Assembly (NCBI RefSeq): GCF_963678635.1
Contig: NC_087062.1
Span: 81,756,751-81,820,750, forward strand
DNA length: 64,000 bases
Source: Symsagittifera roscoffensis
Taxonomy: Eukaryota; Xenacoelomorpha; Acoela; Convolutidae
Direction of reading: 5' to 3'
Translations under genes and position numbers: made by a program
Notes under the pieces: generated by a model
The model's input: the letters and a program-made list of their open reading frames with translations, nothing else
The model's database searches: none
What the model was told of the DNA's origin: nothing
Part shown: positions 26,601-36,416 of the stretch, piece after piece
Layout of the letters: each line of letters starts with the position of its first letter
Numbering within the stretch: the stretch's first letter is position 1

Positions 26601-29600
26601 CACAACAAGAGAGTTCAATGACCCCTCAACTATTTTCGTTTACGACTACCTGCCATCGGTTACGACTCTGTGCCAACGCATAATCTCTACCACAGCCGCG
26701 GCAAACCCCACCGCCCGAAATTCAGGATCCGTACCCAAAATTCTCTTCCCGGAGACACTCGTTTGGAATTACATTGTACAGCTGACTTCTGCCATGCGCG
26801 CGGTTTTTCACGCGGGTCTAGCTTGCAGGTACGCGAACAGTTTATATTCTCGTTTTCGGATATAATCTTTTATCCAGGCATAACTTCAACTTAAATAACG
26901 TACAATCAAATTAGTCATTTTTGATTAAGGGTAAATTCAAGTTCGGAGTTGTTATTTAGCAGAGTGCTTGCTGGTAGATATAGTTTTTATGAGTTAGGAG
27001 TCCTAAAAGTGCAAAGGTCACACAGACGTCAGAGTCCCCTTTTCTCGCTCAGTTTTAGGCTTTGATGATTTTTCTTGTGTTTTGTAGGAGTATAGATGTG
27101 ACAAAGATCCTGGTTGATTCTCACAACAGACTCTACCTCAATGGAACTTGTGTGCAAGACGTACTGCTATGCGAACATTCTCCAAACATCACTGTTAGTA
27201 AATACCACCTTCCAATCCATCTCGCATAAAATAGAGTTCATTTTGGTAAACAATTTTGCTGCATGGTATTGGCACTTTAATAGCAAGTGTTCTCCGCTTT
27301 ATGGGTGGATATTCAGTGAACGGAAGTAACACTGTAGTCTATAGGGCTGTCAACTTGGATGCTCGGGACCTGTGGTTCGGAAACCGCAGAGGGCATTCAT
27401 TTTCTTGCCTTTTTTAAAAGCTACATAGCGTTTGTCCTCTGTGTTTGCGAAATGCAACTTCGCCTCTGTATCATGACTTACCAAAAAGACCTTGTCAGTA
27501 AGAATTGATTGCTCAGATTTATACGTGAAAATGATTTACGGTTGATGGTACCGGATACATTTTCACTCTGGCCAGTACTGTTAAATGTTCTGACCACGAT
27601 GATTTAAATTGAGAAATTCTTTAAGTGGAGAAAAAATTGAAAAATTCAGTTTAAAAAGTTTCTGTTGATTAAAAATAAGGTTAAAAAACTGCAAGAATTT
27701 GAGGTGATGTTTGTTAGAATAATCTTCCAACTGTAAAAGAATATAATACATTTTTCACTCAGATTTTGGGTCATATAGTCTAGAAAACGAAAAACTCTCT
27801 GGATTTTTTTGAAGTCAAGTTTTTAATGGAAGGTCTTCAATATGATGTAACACTTGACCCCTACAAGTGGTAACAATATTGTTTGACTACACTTGACTCG
27901 TGTGTTCTGTTTTTTGTTCAGCGTCCGAATGATGTGGTGTTGATTCAACAACAGCAGCAGGACGACATGAAGAATCTTGGCAAGGTCACAATGGCACTTG
28001 CATGTGGGTCTGTGATGGCGCTGCTGCCGGAGAACTTCAAGAGCTCCTATGATCTCATATTCACGGGCGGCCAGTTCTCAGACGACCTGCGTAACTTCAT
28101 TAATTACATCTTCACTAACGTCAACGTCCGCAAGAGCCTCAACGAACTAATGCCCATGATAGGTTAGTACCATAGCACTACGGGTCAAGAATATTAAGGA
28201 CAGCCTAAAATCAAACTTGTTTTTCAAAGCGACATCAGCCATGAGCTGCTTGCTATACGGATAAATAGATGTATCAGTTAACCGGAAACTGGAGGACCAC
28301 ATCACTAAATTGAACGAGCACCATTCAATAACGTAATCAAATGAGTTGAAGACTTTTTGCAAGGTGACAAAACAAAAAATGAAATAAAATTACCTTGCCA
28401 TGAACCCGGCAGTTTAACCTTGCGATAAGCAAGGGTTTTGCAACCGGTACTAGGTTTTCCCGTAAACAAATTTGATCACAAGATTTTTCAGATGTTTCAT
28501 CTTGCTTCATGTTAAATTCAAAATCAATCAACTACCCTGCGGATCTGGTGTAGGAGTAATACACCCGATTGAGAGGGCCAAGGCTTGTAGTTCGAATCCG
28601 GTTGGAACCTGTTTTCTTTTTCAAATTAGAAGTTTTCTGCTTCTTCGGACTATTGTAGTCTGTTTAAGAGTAATGAACGCGGTGAAGACTCTTATATAGG
28701 TTTTTTTTCAGGAAAAAGTCTTAGAACATTGATGCACTTAAGTATAATGCACTTTTTGAGTTAGTTGAAATTCATCGGCTGAAAGTGACGTAAATAACAC
28801 TCTCCAAATACGAACATGGAAATGGAGTGAAAAAACGTGAACGATTTCTAGCTTCGACAGTGGAATTTATTTTTAAGGTTTCCCAGCGGAATAAAAATTT
28901 TACCTATTGATCCAGGTTTCCATGACTTTTGGTTTCCTTTTAGGTTCACTTCATTTCCTTTGTTAGAAAGAAGGCCAGCTCCACTATCGAACAGCAAAAG
29001 CGTAAAGGTCACGAAAAAAATGGTCGACTTGTTGTTTCGTAATTGGAATTTAATTATCAAGTTTCCCAGCAAAGTAAAAATTTTGATCTTTGTCCAGTTT
29101 TCTCAAATCGGGTTAATTTTATCGAAAAAGCGCCGCTCATTAATTGATCCAGAAGTTCAAAGAGTTTTAAGGGCATCTATCTTTTTCTATGAAAAGTTGA
29201 GATTTTTTTTTTCAAAAAACAAGTAATTGTTTTCTGTTTAATTGCGTTCATTGACTCATTTCCGGTCTGTTGTCTATGTTTTGTCGGTTCCCCGCTTTTT
29301 AACTCTAAACAACTTAAAACCCTACAATTTCACTCCCTACTTTTTGTTGCCTTAGCAATATAACATCGCTACATTTTAAACCAATTTCTATGACTTAACA
29401 CCTTTTTAATCCAAAATGAAAAGAAAACTTGATTTCGGTAACCATCAAAGAATTAAACGAGAGAAATTTTTGCCATTTAAAGCCAGACAAGTTTGCGCTA
29501 CCTAATTCGCGTAAGTTTTGAATAGAATTGACCTTGCAAATGATTTCAATGAAACGTTTCAAACCAAATTGAAATGGCCGTGCCAATATTTTCAATGAAT

Positions 29601-32600
29601 CATTCCAAAATGAAGCAAAAACAAGCAATAGTTCAATGAACTTCAAAAGCCCGCAAATAATTAGACGTCCTTCGACTAATATGGCCTAATTTTCTAGACA
29701 TTTTCAGCCGGTATAGAAATAAAAAAAAAAGGTTTAACCAATGCCAAAAGCCTTAAAATCATTATTTTTTAGAATCATTCTCGAACTTAAACTTCTGACG
29801 TGATCGCTTTTTCAGCTTTTTTTGAACTGTTGGCACATAAACGCAAAGCGAAAGGGTTTGCCAGCCCGTAGTCCCAACCTAGCATCCCGAAAATAAGGGC
29901 GATTGACCTGGGATTAAATTGCTAAGGTACGAGTCATGTTCTTGCGTTTAGTTACGTTTCCGGGAGTCTGCAAGGAAACGTCTTTTCAAAAAAAGCTGAC
30001 AAAAATTTGAGTAGGATTAAAATTTGAAGTTTAATAATACGAAAGAATAAACAAACATGAAATAAAATTTACAATGGTTTAACCCAAACTAGATAACGCT
30101 CTGAAAAAGTACAGATCAGTTTTGTCTTAGTAAACGGACATTATGTTTTGTACTCTTTCATTTAATACTCGATACTTTTTCTTTTTTGTGATTTATGGCC
30201 ATTCGATCCATCAAAAAAGTTGAGTTTTTGTACGGAAGCGTCTTTTTGCAGGCTACCCACTACTTTCCACATATTTGGGTGGGCTCCGCTGAAATACGAT
30301 TGAATCCCGAAGTGCCATCCCTCGACAGCATTTGTTGTTCGAGCAATCTCCATCAAGGCCGCAGTTCGCTGGTTCCAAAGGGAGGGTGAGAATGAAGCTT
30401 CACGGTTTGGCACCAAGCTTTTTATATAAGTAGAGCCGAAGTACAGACACAACTCGTCAATTGTCTCAATTTTCTCGGGTTCTAAACAATTTCTGTCGCA
30501 TACATTTTGAATTTCCTGAACGATCATGTCATAGGAATCGCCGATCTTTTCTTTTTTTTTTTCAAATGCAAGGGATGGCAGCATTTTTAAAGCCAGCGCT
30601 AAATCGTGATTCGTTTCGTAGGTCACTTTCAGACCCAATTCATTAATTTTTCTCATGTAACTCTGGGAGAGATGGAAAAAACAACCCGATAAATGTGCTT
30701 CGGGGAATGTTTTTTGGAAGGGCTGAAGAGCAGCTTGCTCAAAATCTAATAAAATTTTTTCAGGCCGGCAGTTGGGTGCTAAACCAATTAACGCCTGCAG
30801 GAAGCGATTGTAGGTTTTTTCGGTTTTGTTAGGAAGGAAGGCGTAAATGCAAGCTGGCGCAATGCCAGATACACTAACATGAATTGAATAAAGCTGATAG
30901 AACATTTTTGGAGTATTTTTAAAAGTTCTATCGGCTAACCAGAAAGATGACTTCTCCAGAACTCTCAGCATTTCGGGGTCGCCGCACAAAATGATTCGCT
31001 CATGATCATTTGATCCACTGTCATACCGGATAAAATTTTCAAAAATTTCAGGGATCTCGAAATTTCGCGCAACGGGGATGGGCGGCATATTTACATCTAG
31101 CTGCTTACGAGTGCGAGCAGCCGTTCGGATCAGTTTGTCTTTACTTGGGAGAGCAAACTGAGTAGCCAAATCGTTTGTAATTGGCAAAACCGCACTGGCA
31201 ACTGCAACAGTCGGGGTAAATCTCTCGCTGAGATCTTTTGTATGCTTTATGACATTTCGGGCCTCCGATTTTCCCGCTGAAGTGTCGTGGTTATGCTCTC
31301 CACGCGTCTCGATTAATTCCTTATTTTCAGTAATGGCAGTTGTTCGACATTTATTTGTTTGATATTTTGAGCAAATCCAGTTTTCTGTAAACTTATTTTT
31401 TCGCTTGAAATAAAATTCGTGGCCGGACGCTGTAAGGATTGGCTTGTTTTTAGATGAAACTGTGAACTCGAGAGAAGACTCAATCATAATGTGTTTATTG
31501 TGTTTGCGTTTGTTTATCACTTGAGTAAAGTATAAAGTGACTGTCAGAATTTAATTTTGTCAGAATTTTTACGTCAAATTGTTATGAATTAGCACAAGCA
31601 GCTTTTTTTAGTAATCATAATAGTTTAGCGAAAAGTCCAATTGAAAATAAATTACAAACTTGTAGATAAGAGTCTTAAGTAAATTGGGAAGCCTCCTTTT
31701 AGCATGTATAACTAAGATAAACCAAGTTTTTCATTATGGTGCGTGTGTTAATTGCAGGATTAACTTTGGTGTGATAAGTGTTAAGATAAGGAATTCATAG
31801 AGCATTAGATTTAATAGTGAAATGACTAGGTGTCAAAATGTACTGTGTTAAACTGGAAATTAGGAGTTATTTTGTTGTCGATTTAAATTGTTTAGTAGTG
31901 AAATGACTAAGTGTTAAATTGTACGGTGTTAAATTGTATGTCATTAAATTGTAGGACACCGTTTTGTCATGCAAGTGTGCCTAGGTGCCCGCTTCTACGC
32001 GCAGTTCGAGGCCTCTGAGCTGAAATGTGACCAGCTGGAGCGTGAGCTGGTGAAACAAGTGCACAATTCACGTCTGATGCGCCTCATGGCCAAGTTGGCA
32101 TCCATCAACGAGAGGCCAGAGTTCAATCTGGACTCTTCTTGGAGCGAGACAGGGGACAGATACTTGCTGAAGCTGTTCCGAGACCACGTATTTCACCAGG
32201 TGGGAAAAACATAGCTCAAACTAGCTCAGATAATTAAGGGTCAATCAAAGGTCGTGTGGTTTTAAATCGTTTACGACAAAGAAGAAGTACACAAAATATG
32301 CAGATATGGCTATATACTATCATAGCACCGCTTCGAGTGGTCACTATCACGCTATTGGTCTGTTTTAAGGCGCCACGAGTGTGGTTTTTTGAGAACGAGT
32401 GTGATTGCTTTCAATTTTCAAAAATGGCCTTCAATTTTCAGAATTATCAGCAGAAAGAAAAAATTACCTATGGGCACAGTTTTCTCCAGTCGAGTTAAAC
32501 GAAAGTGTCAATCATAAAAGATTTTTTTTGATACATAGAGCTTCAAGGCCATATATTTTATTCATTGAAAATGCTTCCTAAATGATCTGTCCTTTTTCTT

Positions 32601-33617
32601 GAGTTTTTTGGCACTTTTCTCATCTTTTGGCAGTGTTTTTGTTATAATATTATAAATAATATTACACCAGCAAGCTTAGCGTTATATTACTAATCTATTT
32701 TTTTTTCTAACCTAACTCGCTAATCAAAATGTGGCGGTACTAGTGCTGCATAGCATTGACATTTAAATATCATATGTTCTACCTGCTTTATTGCTGGTTA
32801 GTGTTTGCCTATTGTCAAGTGACCATGGCACATACGCGAGGACATGAAAGACTTTTTCACGGCTTATTTGTAGATTTTCTTTTCACATTTTTATATTTAG
32901 AGCTTATTTTTGCCGTTTCCTTGCTTTTTTTACAAAGTGCAGCTTCTTCTCTGTCTAAAAATTGAAACTAAAAAGTTGTAGAGTGGATCATGGATTCCAA
33001 GAGGCAGTAGAAATTTTCGAAATATACCTTGAGCTTTCTATCCGTCTTCTTACTGTCAATTTCTTAACTTGCAGGTTACAGAAGACGGTGCGCCGTGGTT
33101 AGACATTTCACACATTATAAACTGTCTGAACAAACTGGACTGTGGCGTGGACGAGAAGATTCTGCTCGTGTCCAGAGACAACCAGAACGCACTGGTTGTG
33201 ACGTATGCTGACTTGCGCATGTGTCTTGAGAACAGCTTCACTGAACTCAGTAATCCAACACTGACAAGGGCGACGGTGGATGTGAATGCTGGTTCCGGGG
33301 CATACATGAGTGCCGGTGGCGGAGTGGATCGGCAGAACGGACTCCTAGTTCAAGGACAACAGCAGCAGCAAACATTGTCATTCTCAGCTGCGGGATCGTC
33401 GTCGGTTGGAGGGTTGCACAGCCACGGATCATCTGCGATGGTGGGAGGAGGAGATGCGGCAATGACGTCACATCACAATTCAGTCACAGTCAATCTAGCC
33501 CCGGACGCCACGAACGTAGAGGGACACGGGGGAATCATGGTGAACGGTATTGGGGGGCAAGCATCAACCGCTACAATTCACATGCAGGCGGCTGCTATGT
33601 ACAATGGGACTGTATAG
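20464..33617 (+). CDS. PAN3: PAN3, PAN2-PAN3 deadenylation complex subunit (multi-exon)
   Basis: Exons supported: 20464-20605 (tentative), 25305-about 25805 or 25866, about 26019/26070-26329, 26593-26828, 27088-27193, 27922-28162, 31985-32199 and 33075-33617. From 26070 on, GT-AG sites and phases agree throughout. The protein is the pseudokinase adaptor that dimerises, binds the poly(A)-binding protein and recruits PAN2 for mRNA poly(A) shortening in the cytoplasm. Seen: low-complexity Asn/Ser/Pro/His-rich N-terminal part; pseudokinase segment with YFLRRVHNFRP, VFTTREFNDPSTIFVYDYLP, LVWNYIVQLTSAMRAVFHAG and KILV; then the C-terminal knob domain with LMPMIG, ARFYAQ, INERPEF, WSETGDRYLLKLFRDHVFHQ and APWLDISHIINCLNKLD. 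These match metazoan PAN3 closely. An N-terminal CCCH zinc finger (present in some isoforms elsewhere) was not found. The protein ends with an unusual extension of about 90-100 residues rich in Gly, Ala, His and Gln. Confidence 0.93.
21090..21605 (+). repeat. tRNA-derived SINE-like repeat, copy 2
   Basis: Head with AACATAGAGGCACGGAAGCA and a box B GGGTTCGAATCTGGG, tail GTGCAACTTTGCCTTTGTGT. It is closely related, over about 500 bp, to 47440-48000. It begins with a short palindrome AAGCTTGTG... shared by both copies. Confidence 0.65.
21700..22560 (+). repeat. Imperfect tandem array, about 150-180-bp units (array A)
   Basis: Units contain GGGGTGCTGTCAGGGTACTC, then TCAGAAGTTGCAAATCTTGC, then CTCC..ATATGACTGCTCAAAT and a GAGATATGACGTTTTT-like block followed by AT-rich sequence. 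About five degenerate units. Related arrays lie at 36.5-37.6 and 45.1-45.7 kb. Confidence 0.75.
23997..24707. mobile_element. Mariner-type foldback element, copy B
   Basis: Two inverted arms of about 220 bp (23997-24220 and 24480-24707) face each other. The outer ends resemble the TA-flanked element at 61163-61870 (AAACTATCCGAACAAAAT here, AAATTATCCGGACAAAA there), and TA dinucleotides flank both sides. No transposase is encoded. Confidence 0.7.
25305..25866 (+). CDS. PAN3: PAN3 N-terminal low-complexity exon
   Basis: Acceptor TTTTTAG at 25298-25304. It codes for a Ser/Asn/His/Met-rich disordered segment (NSWYNSSSENSF, HHTNPMAMNHLSPMSGG). The right end is uncertain: a strong GTGAGT donor at 25806 would end it at 25805 in phase 0, but the acceptors before the next exon need phase 1. 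The residues just past that donor (CYLSSDLQTD) resemble the conserved helix before the PAN3 pseudokinase, suggesting the coding continues to about 25866. Confidence 0.7.
26019..26329 (+). CDS. PAN3: PAN3 pseudokinase exon 1
   Basis: Codes IPFNVGTYKYVCPLEA, NVYGLVTSCYSAIDSRDG, YFLRRVHNFRP and AWKRVSHPNLVKFK, the N-lobe of the pseudokinase. Donor at 26330 (AAG|GTTAAA), phase 0. The start could be after the AG at 26018, 26060 or 26069; an in-frame stop (TAA) precedes 25989. Confidence 0.85.
26593..26828 (+). CDS. PAN3: PAN3 pseudokinase exon 2
   Basis: Acceptor TCTTAG at 26587-26592, donor GTACGC at 26829, phase 0 to 2. Codes VFTTREFNDPSTIFVYDYLP and LVWNYIVQLTSAMRAVFHAG, the hinge and C-lobe start. 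The frame differs from that of the longest simple ORF in the same place. Confidence 0.92.
27088..27193 (+). CDS. PAN3: PAN3 pseudokinase exon 3
   Basis: Acceptor TTTTGTAG, donor GTTAGT at 27194, phase 2 to 0. Codes SIDVTKILVDSHNRLYLNG and VQDVLLCE, matching the region of the degenerate catalytic loop of PAN3. Confidence 0.88.
27360..27480 (+). repeat. SINE-like tail fragment
   Basis: Contains GCGAAATGCAACTTCGCCTC followed by TGTA, the common tail of the SINE-like family, within a PAN3 intron (27194-27921). The rest of that intron shows nothing else. Confidence 0.4.
27922..28162 (+). CDS. PAN3: PAN3 pseudokinase C-lobe exon
   Basis: Acceptor GTTCAG, donor GTTAGT at 28163, phase 0 to 1. Codes NLGKVTMALACGSVMALLPE and SLNELMPMIG. 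The Q-rich run QQQQQDD before NLGK is a local low-complexity insertion. Confidence 0.93.
28340..28640 (+). repeat. tRNA-like dispersed repeat (pair with 57.1-57.4 kb)
   Basis: Left part CCTTGCGATAAGCAAGGG, then ACAAGATTTTTCAGATG, then TTAAATTCAAAATCAATCAA; right part a box-B-like AGTTCGAATCCGG. The same order is found at 57130-57420. Confidence 0.6.
28850..29290 (+). repeat. Dispersed repeat family R, copy 1
   Basis: Shares GCCAGCTCCACTATCGAA, AAAGGTCACGAAAAAAATGG and TTGCGTTCATTGACTC with copies at 34800-35270 and 44220-44640. No coding capacity or clear terminal repeats were seen. Confidence 0.65.
30162..31520 (-). CDS. FLYWCH zinc-finger MULE-type transposase
   Basis: 452 residues from an ATG, intronless, antisense inside a PAN3 intron. 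Residues about 30-80 form a FLYWCH zinc finger (GHEFYFKRKNKF, WICSKYQTNKC, GEHNH). A Mutator-like DDE domain follows: first Asp in WLADRTFK (near 194), second Asp in ILLDFEQA (near 258), the C-x2-H element in CFFHLSQ (near 280) and the Glu in NAVEGWH (near 399). All catalytic positions are kept and no frame break is seen, so it is either a recent insertion or a domesticated gene. The C-terminus is short and lysine-rich. Terminal inverted repeats and a 9-bp target duplication could not be fixed. Host PAN3 expression would be convergent with it. Confidence 0.87.
   Translation of the reverse strand: MINKRKHNKHIMIESSLEFTVSSKNKPILTASGHEFYFKRKNKFTENWICSKYQTNKCRTTAITENKELIETRGEHNHDTSAGKSEARNVIKHTKDLSERFTPTVAVASAVLPITNDLATQFALPSKDKLIRTAARTRKQLDVNMPPIPVARNFEIPEIFENFIRYDSGSNDHERIILCGDPEMLRVLEKSSFWLADRTFKNTPKMFYQLYSIHVSVSGIAPACIYAFLPNKTEKTYNRFLQALIGLAPNCRPEKILLDFEQAALQPFQKTFPEAHLSGCFFHLSQSYMRKINELGLKVTYETNHDLALALKMLPSLAFEKKKEKIGDSYDMIVQEIQNVCDRNCLEPEKIETIDELCLYFGSTYIKSLVPNREASFSPSLWNQRTAALMEIARTTNAVEGWHFGIQSYFSGAHPNMWKVVGSLQKDASVQKLNFFDGSNGHKSQKRKSIEY
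31985..32199 (+). CDS. PAN3: PAN3 C-terminal knob domain exon 1
   Basis: Acceptor GTGCCTAG, donor GTGGGA at 32200, phase 1 to 0. Codes ARFYAQFEASELKCDQLE, LASINERPEF and WSETGDRYLLKLFRDHVFHQ, the most conserved part of PAN3 and the PAN2-binding region in known structures. Confidence 0.95.
32200..33074. other. PAN3 last intron
   Basis: AT-rich, 875 bp, with no gene, repeat or RNA that I can recognise. It ends in CTTGCAG. Confidence 0.7.
33075..33617 (+). CDS. PAN3: PAN3 last exon with long C-terminal tail
   Basis: Codes APWLDISHIINCLNKLD, LLVSRDNQNALVVTYADLRM and CLENSFTEL, where vertebrate PAN3 ends soon after. Here about 95-100 more residues follow, rich in Gly, Ala, Ser, His and Gln (QGQQQQQT, GGLHSHGSS, MTSHHNSV), to a TAG at 33615-33617. 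The tail looks disordered. Confidence 0.93.
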   Translation, partial: VTEDGAPWLDISHIINCLNKLDCGVDEKILLVSRDNQNALVVTYADLRMCLENSFTELSNPTLTRATVDVNAGSGAYMSAGGGVDRQNGLLVQGQQQQQTLSFSAAGSSSVGGLHSHGSSAMVGGGDAAMTSHHNSVTVNLAPDATNVEGHGGIMVNGIGGQASTATIHMQAAAMYNGTV

Positions 33618-33623
33618 AATAAA
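33618..33623 (+). promoter_or_regulatory. PAN3 polyadenylation signal
   Basis: AATAAA begins at the first base after the TAG stop; a second, overlapping-type AATAAAAC lies at about 33627. An extremely short 3' UTR is implied if the first is used. Confidence 0.6.
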
Positions 33624-36400
33624 GAAATAAAACAAACTCAAGATTGCTTGCTTGCTTTACAGCAGATGTTAAGTGCAAACTTCGATCCCTAATTTTTGGG
33701 GAGGTAAATGGAAAAATGGAGAAGCTGTGAAGGAACACGGGGAGACACAAGATTGAAAGAAGAAAAACAGTAAATTTTTCAGACCACAAATTTTATGAAC
33801 TTTGGTGCGCACTATGATAACAACCTTTTTGGTGAATGGTGTAGTTACGATGTTCTATTAAGTTTACAACACTTCTGTAGTAACCCTAACTGTCTAGAAG
33901 TAGATCAATAAGTATCGTAGGAATCCATAAATTGTTGGCCCTTTAGATTCAAAAAGCTCGTTGAAGTTTCCTAACCCGCACTTGAAGGAGACAACTGATT
34001 TCTTAGCGCTGTATCATCATAATTGCCATCCATCTCTTTTACTTTGAAATTAGGCCTCCGCTGCATTAGAGAAGTTTATTTGAGGAAAATAAATATTTTA
34101 TTAATTTTAGTGTCGAATTTGCGTGTAATAGATCTGTCAGAATTTATCGAAAACAGTATTTTGCAGTGCAAAGTTAACCCAAACTCGTATTGCAGCTCAA
34201 TGTCTATGATTAATGAACTCGGATTTTTGAGTCTGCATTAGTAATGATAGAATAGATCCAGCCACACATTGTCTTGCAATATGGATACATTGAATTATTT
34301 CCGTTTCGTCTATTTCTGAATCTCACTGTCGCAATATTGTATATTGGATGTCTTTTTTGCCCCAAAAGGGAAAGGTCAAATGCGACAGGTGACCCATGGT
34401 GTATTTATAAATCTGCTGAGTTTTCTAGTTTCTTCAGGCGCATTTTTGTTTGCTTTATTCGGGCATCGTTTCTCGTCTGGTGTCTGTTGTTGCTATTTGT
34501 CCTGCTCTTCATTAGCGGGTATATTTTTGTAGTTTGTTCATTTCAGTATCTGTGCTAAATACTAGTTGTCATAGAAGCAATATTTGTACACCATTATTAA
34601 AAAGAAAGTTGAAAAAATTACAAACATTTGAAAATCTGATAGTGTTTTTCAAGTAAGGAGACAGCACACAAGATGAGCAAAAAGTTAATGTTATGCTGGC
34701 TGCCAAATTTATTATAAATGGCATCACAAGTCAGTAATTTTATGGTGACTAACTTAAGCATCATAGAATTCTACGAATGATTAAGAGTCGATAAACGTGG
34801 TACATATTCTTATAAAGGTTGCGATGATTTTTCAGGAAAGTCATAAAATTTATTCAGGCTCAAATTTATTTTTTCGCGGTTTGTTTTTTGATTTTTTCAA
34901 GTTCAGTTTATTTCATTTTTTAGAAGAAAGGCAAACTCCACCATCGAAAAGCGAAAATGCAAAGGTCACGAAAAAAATGATCGACTTCTAATTTTCAAAA
35001 ATTGAATTTAATCAGATTTTCCAGCAAAAAATAAATTTTACCTAAAAATTAATTTTACGTAGTGATCAAGATTTCTCAAATTGGGTTAGTTTTATCAAAA
35101 AAATGTCAATCATTAGTTGCTCCAGAAATTGAAAGAGCTTAAAGGCTAGTTTTTTTCTTTGAAGTTCGGAAGTTGAGATTATTTTTTAAAGAGTAAGTCG
35201 TATTTTGTTCTGTTTATTTGCGTTCATTGGCTCTTTTCCAATTGTCTGTTGGCTATGTTCTCTTATCGGATGTTTCATCTAATTTGTTGATGATTCTGAC
35301 CATTTGACAATGAAATATCAAACGCAGAAAATTTGCGTTTGAATATTTCGGGAGCAAATATGGCGTTGTGGCATATCTGGTGACGAAGGTGACCAGCTAT
35401 CTGGTAATCGCGGGTTCAAATCGCTAGTGCAGTGCAATTTGCAAATTGATCGCTTGCAAGATACCAATAGCTGCATTGGCTCATCATTAAGTGAGCTGTA
35501 GCTTAACCTTCAATAAGTAAACCCCTGTGTAATACCCAAATGAACTAAAGACTATTTAATACGATAAAACGGCGGAACAAAGCTCAGCACAGGTGAGTTG
35601 GAGCTTCACACCACTTGCGTTACAACATAATCATGAGGAAATTCAGAAGTAAAAAAGTAAAAGAATTTAGAAAAAAGTTAGTTCTAAATTGTTTCTATCT
35701 TGAGCAGACATCAGTTGAGCCGAAAAAAATGTTTTACAAAATTTTTTAAAATTTTAAGTGCCCCCAAAACTACAATGATTAACATATGCAACTAAACGAG
35801 ACTTTTTTGTGGCACCAGAAAAATCCGTGACGAGGAAATAAAACCGCTCAAACTTAAGCAGACAAACGAAAGTCTGACCATTCAATTTTTACCGGAAAAA
35901 GTTTCAGTTTAATACATGAAACAAAGGTACGTCCAGGACTCGAACCACAAATATTAAAATGCAAAAGAGACCGTGTTACTTCTAAGCCAAGTGGAAATGA
36001 ATCTGGAAGTTGTTCAGGTTCAATAATTAACATTTTAATTTCTAATAGTAACAAAAGTGGTTTACGGGAAAAATTTCAAGTTACTGATTACAAGACACTT
36101 GCTCTCGTAAGTGTAACAAATGCTAAAGTCAATCTATACAAAAAAACCTATGTAAATATAAAAACTACTCATAGTGCAATTGGAAATTTGTAACAGATTT
36201 TGTATTCGATGATTCCTCAGAGTTAAAATAATATATTGCAATTTCGTGTAGTTGTTACCACAAGAGTAGTAAAATACTGTAACTTAACCGTTGCAAGTAG
36301 CAATGTTATCGCAATTGGATACTAGATTTTTAAGGGAAGGAATATTTCCTTTCGATTTTTATTTGAAATTTAACCTTTGCTGATTGGCTCTTAATTTATG
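33624..36400. other. Intergenic, no gene, dispersed repeats
   Basis: No coding frame with recognisable content. Contains family R copy 2 (34800-35270) and a short tRNA-like fragment at about 35355-35450 (box B CGGGTTCAAATCGC). Confidence 0.6.
34800..35270 (+). repeat. Dispersed repeat family R, copy 2
   Basis: Shares GGCAAACTCCACCATCGAAA, AAAGGTCACGAAAAAAATGA and TTGCGTTCATTGGCTC with the copies at 28850 and 44220 and in the same order. Confidence 0.65.
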
Positions 36401-36416
36401 TCTATCTATATGTATA

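Larger units (their letters stand above)
28163..31984. other. PAN3 intron hosting repeats and an antisense transposase gene
   Basis: A 3.8-kb intron. It holds a tRNA-like repeat (28340-28640), one copy of a three-copy dispersed repeat (28850-29290) and the FLYWCH/MULE transposase gene on the opposite strand (30162-31520). A short internal near-repeat GTGAAATGACTA...TAAATTGTA occurs twice before the acceptor (31815-31950). Confidence 0.8.

Noticed and set aside
29996-31563. CTGACAAAAATT / AATTTTGTCAG as terminal inverted repeats of the MULE element
   Set aside because: Only about 10 bases match and no 9-bp target duplication is present; chance is likely in AT-rich DNA.
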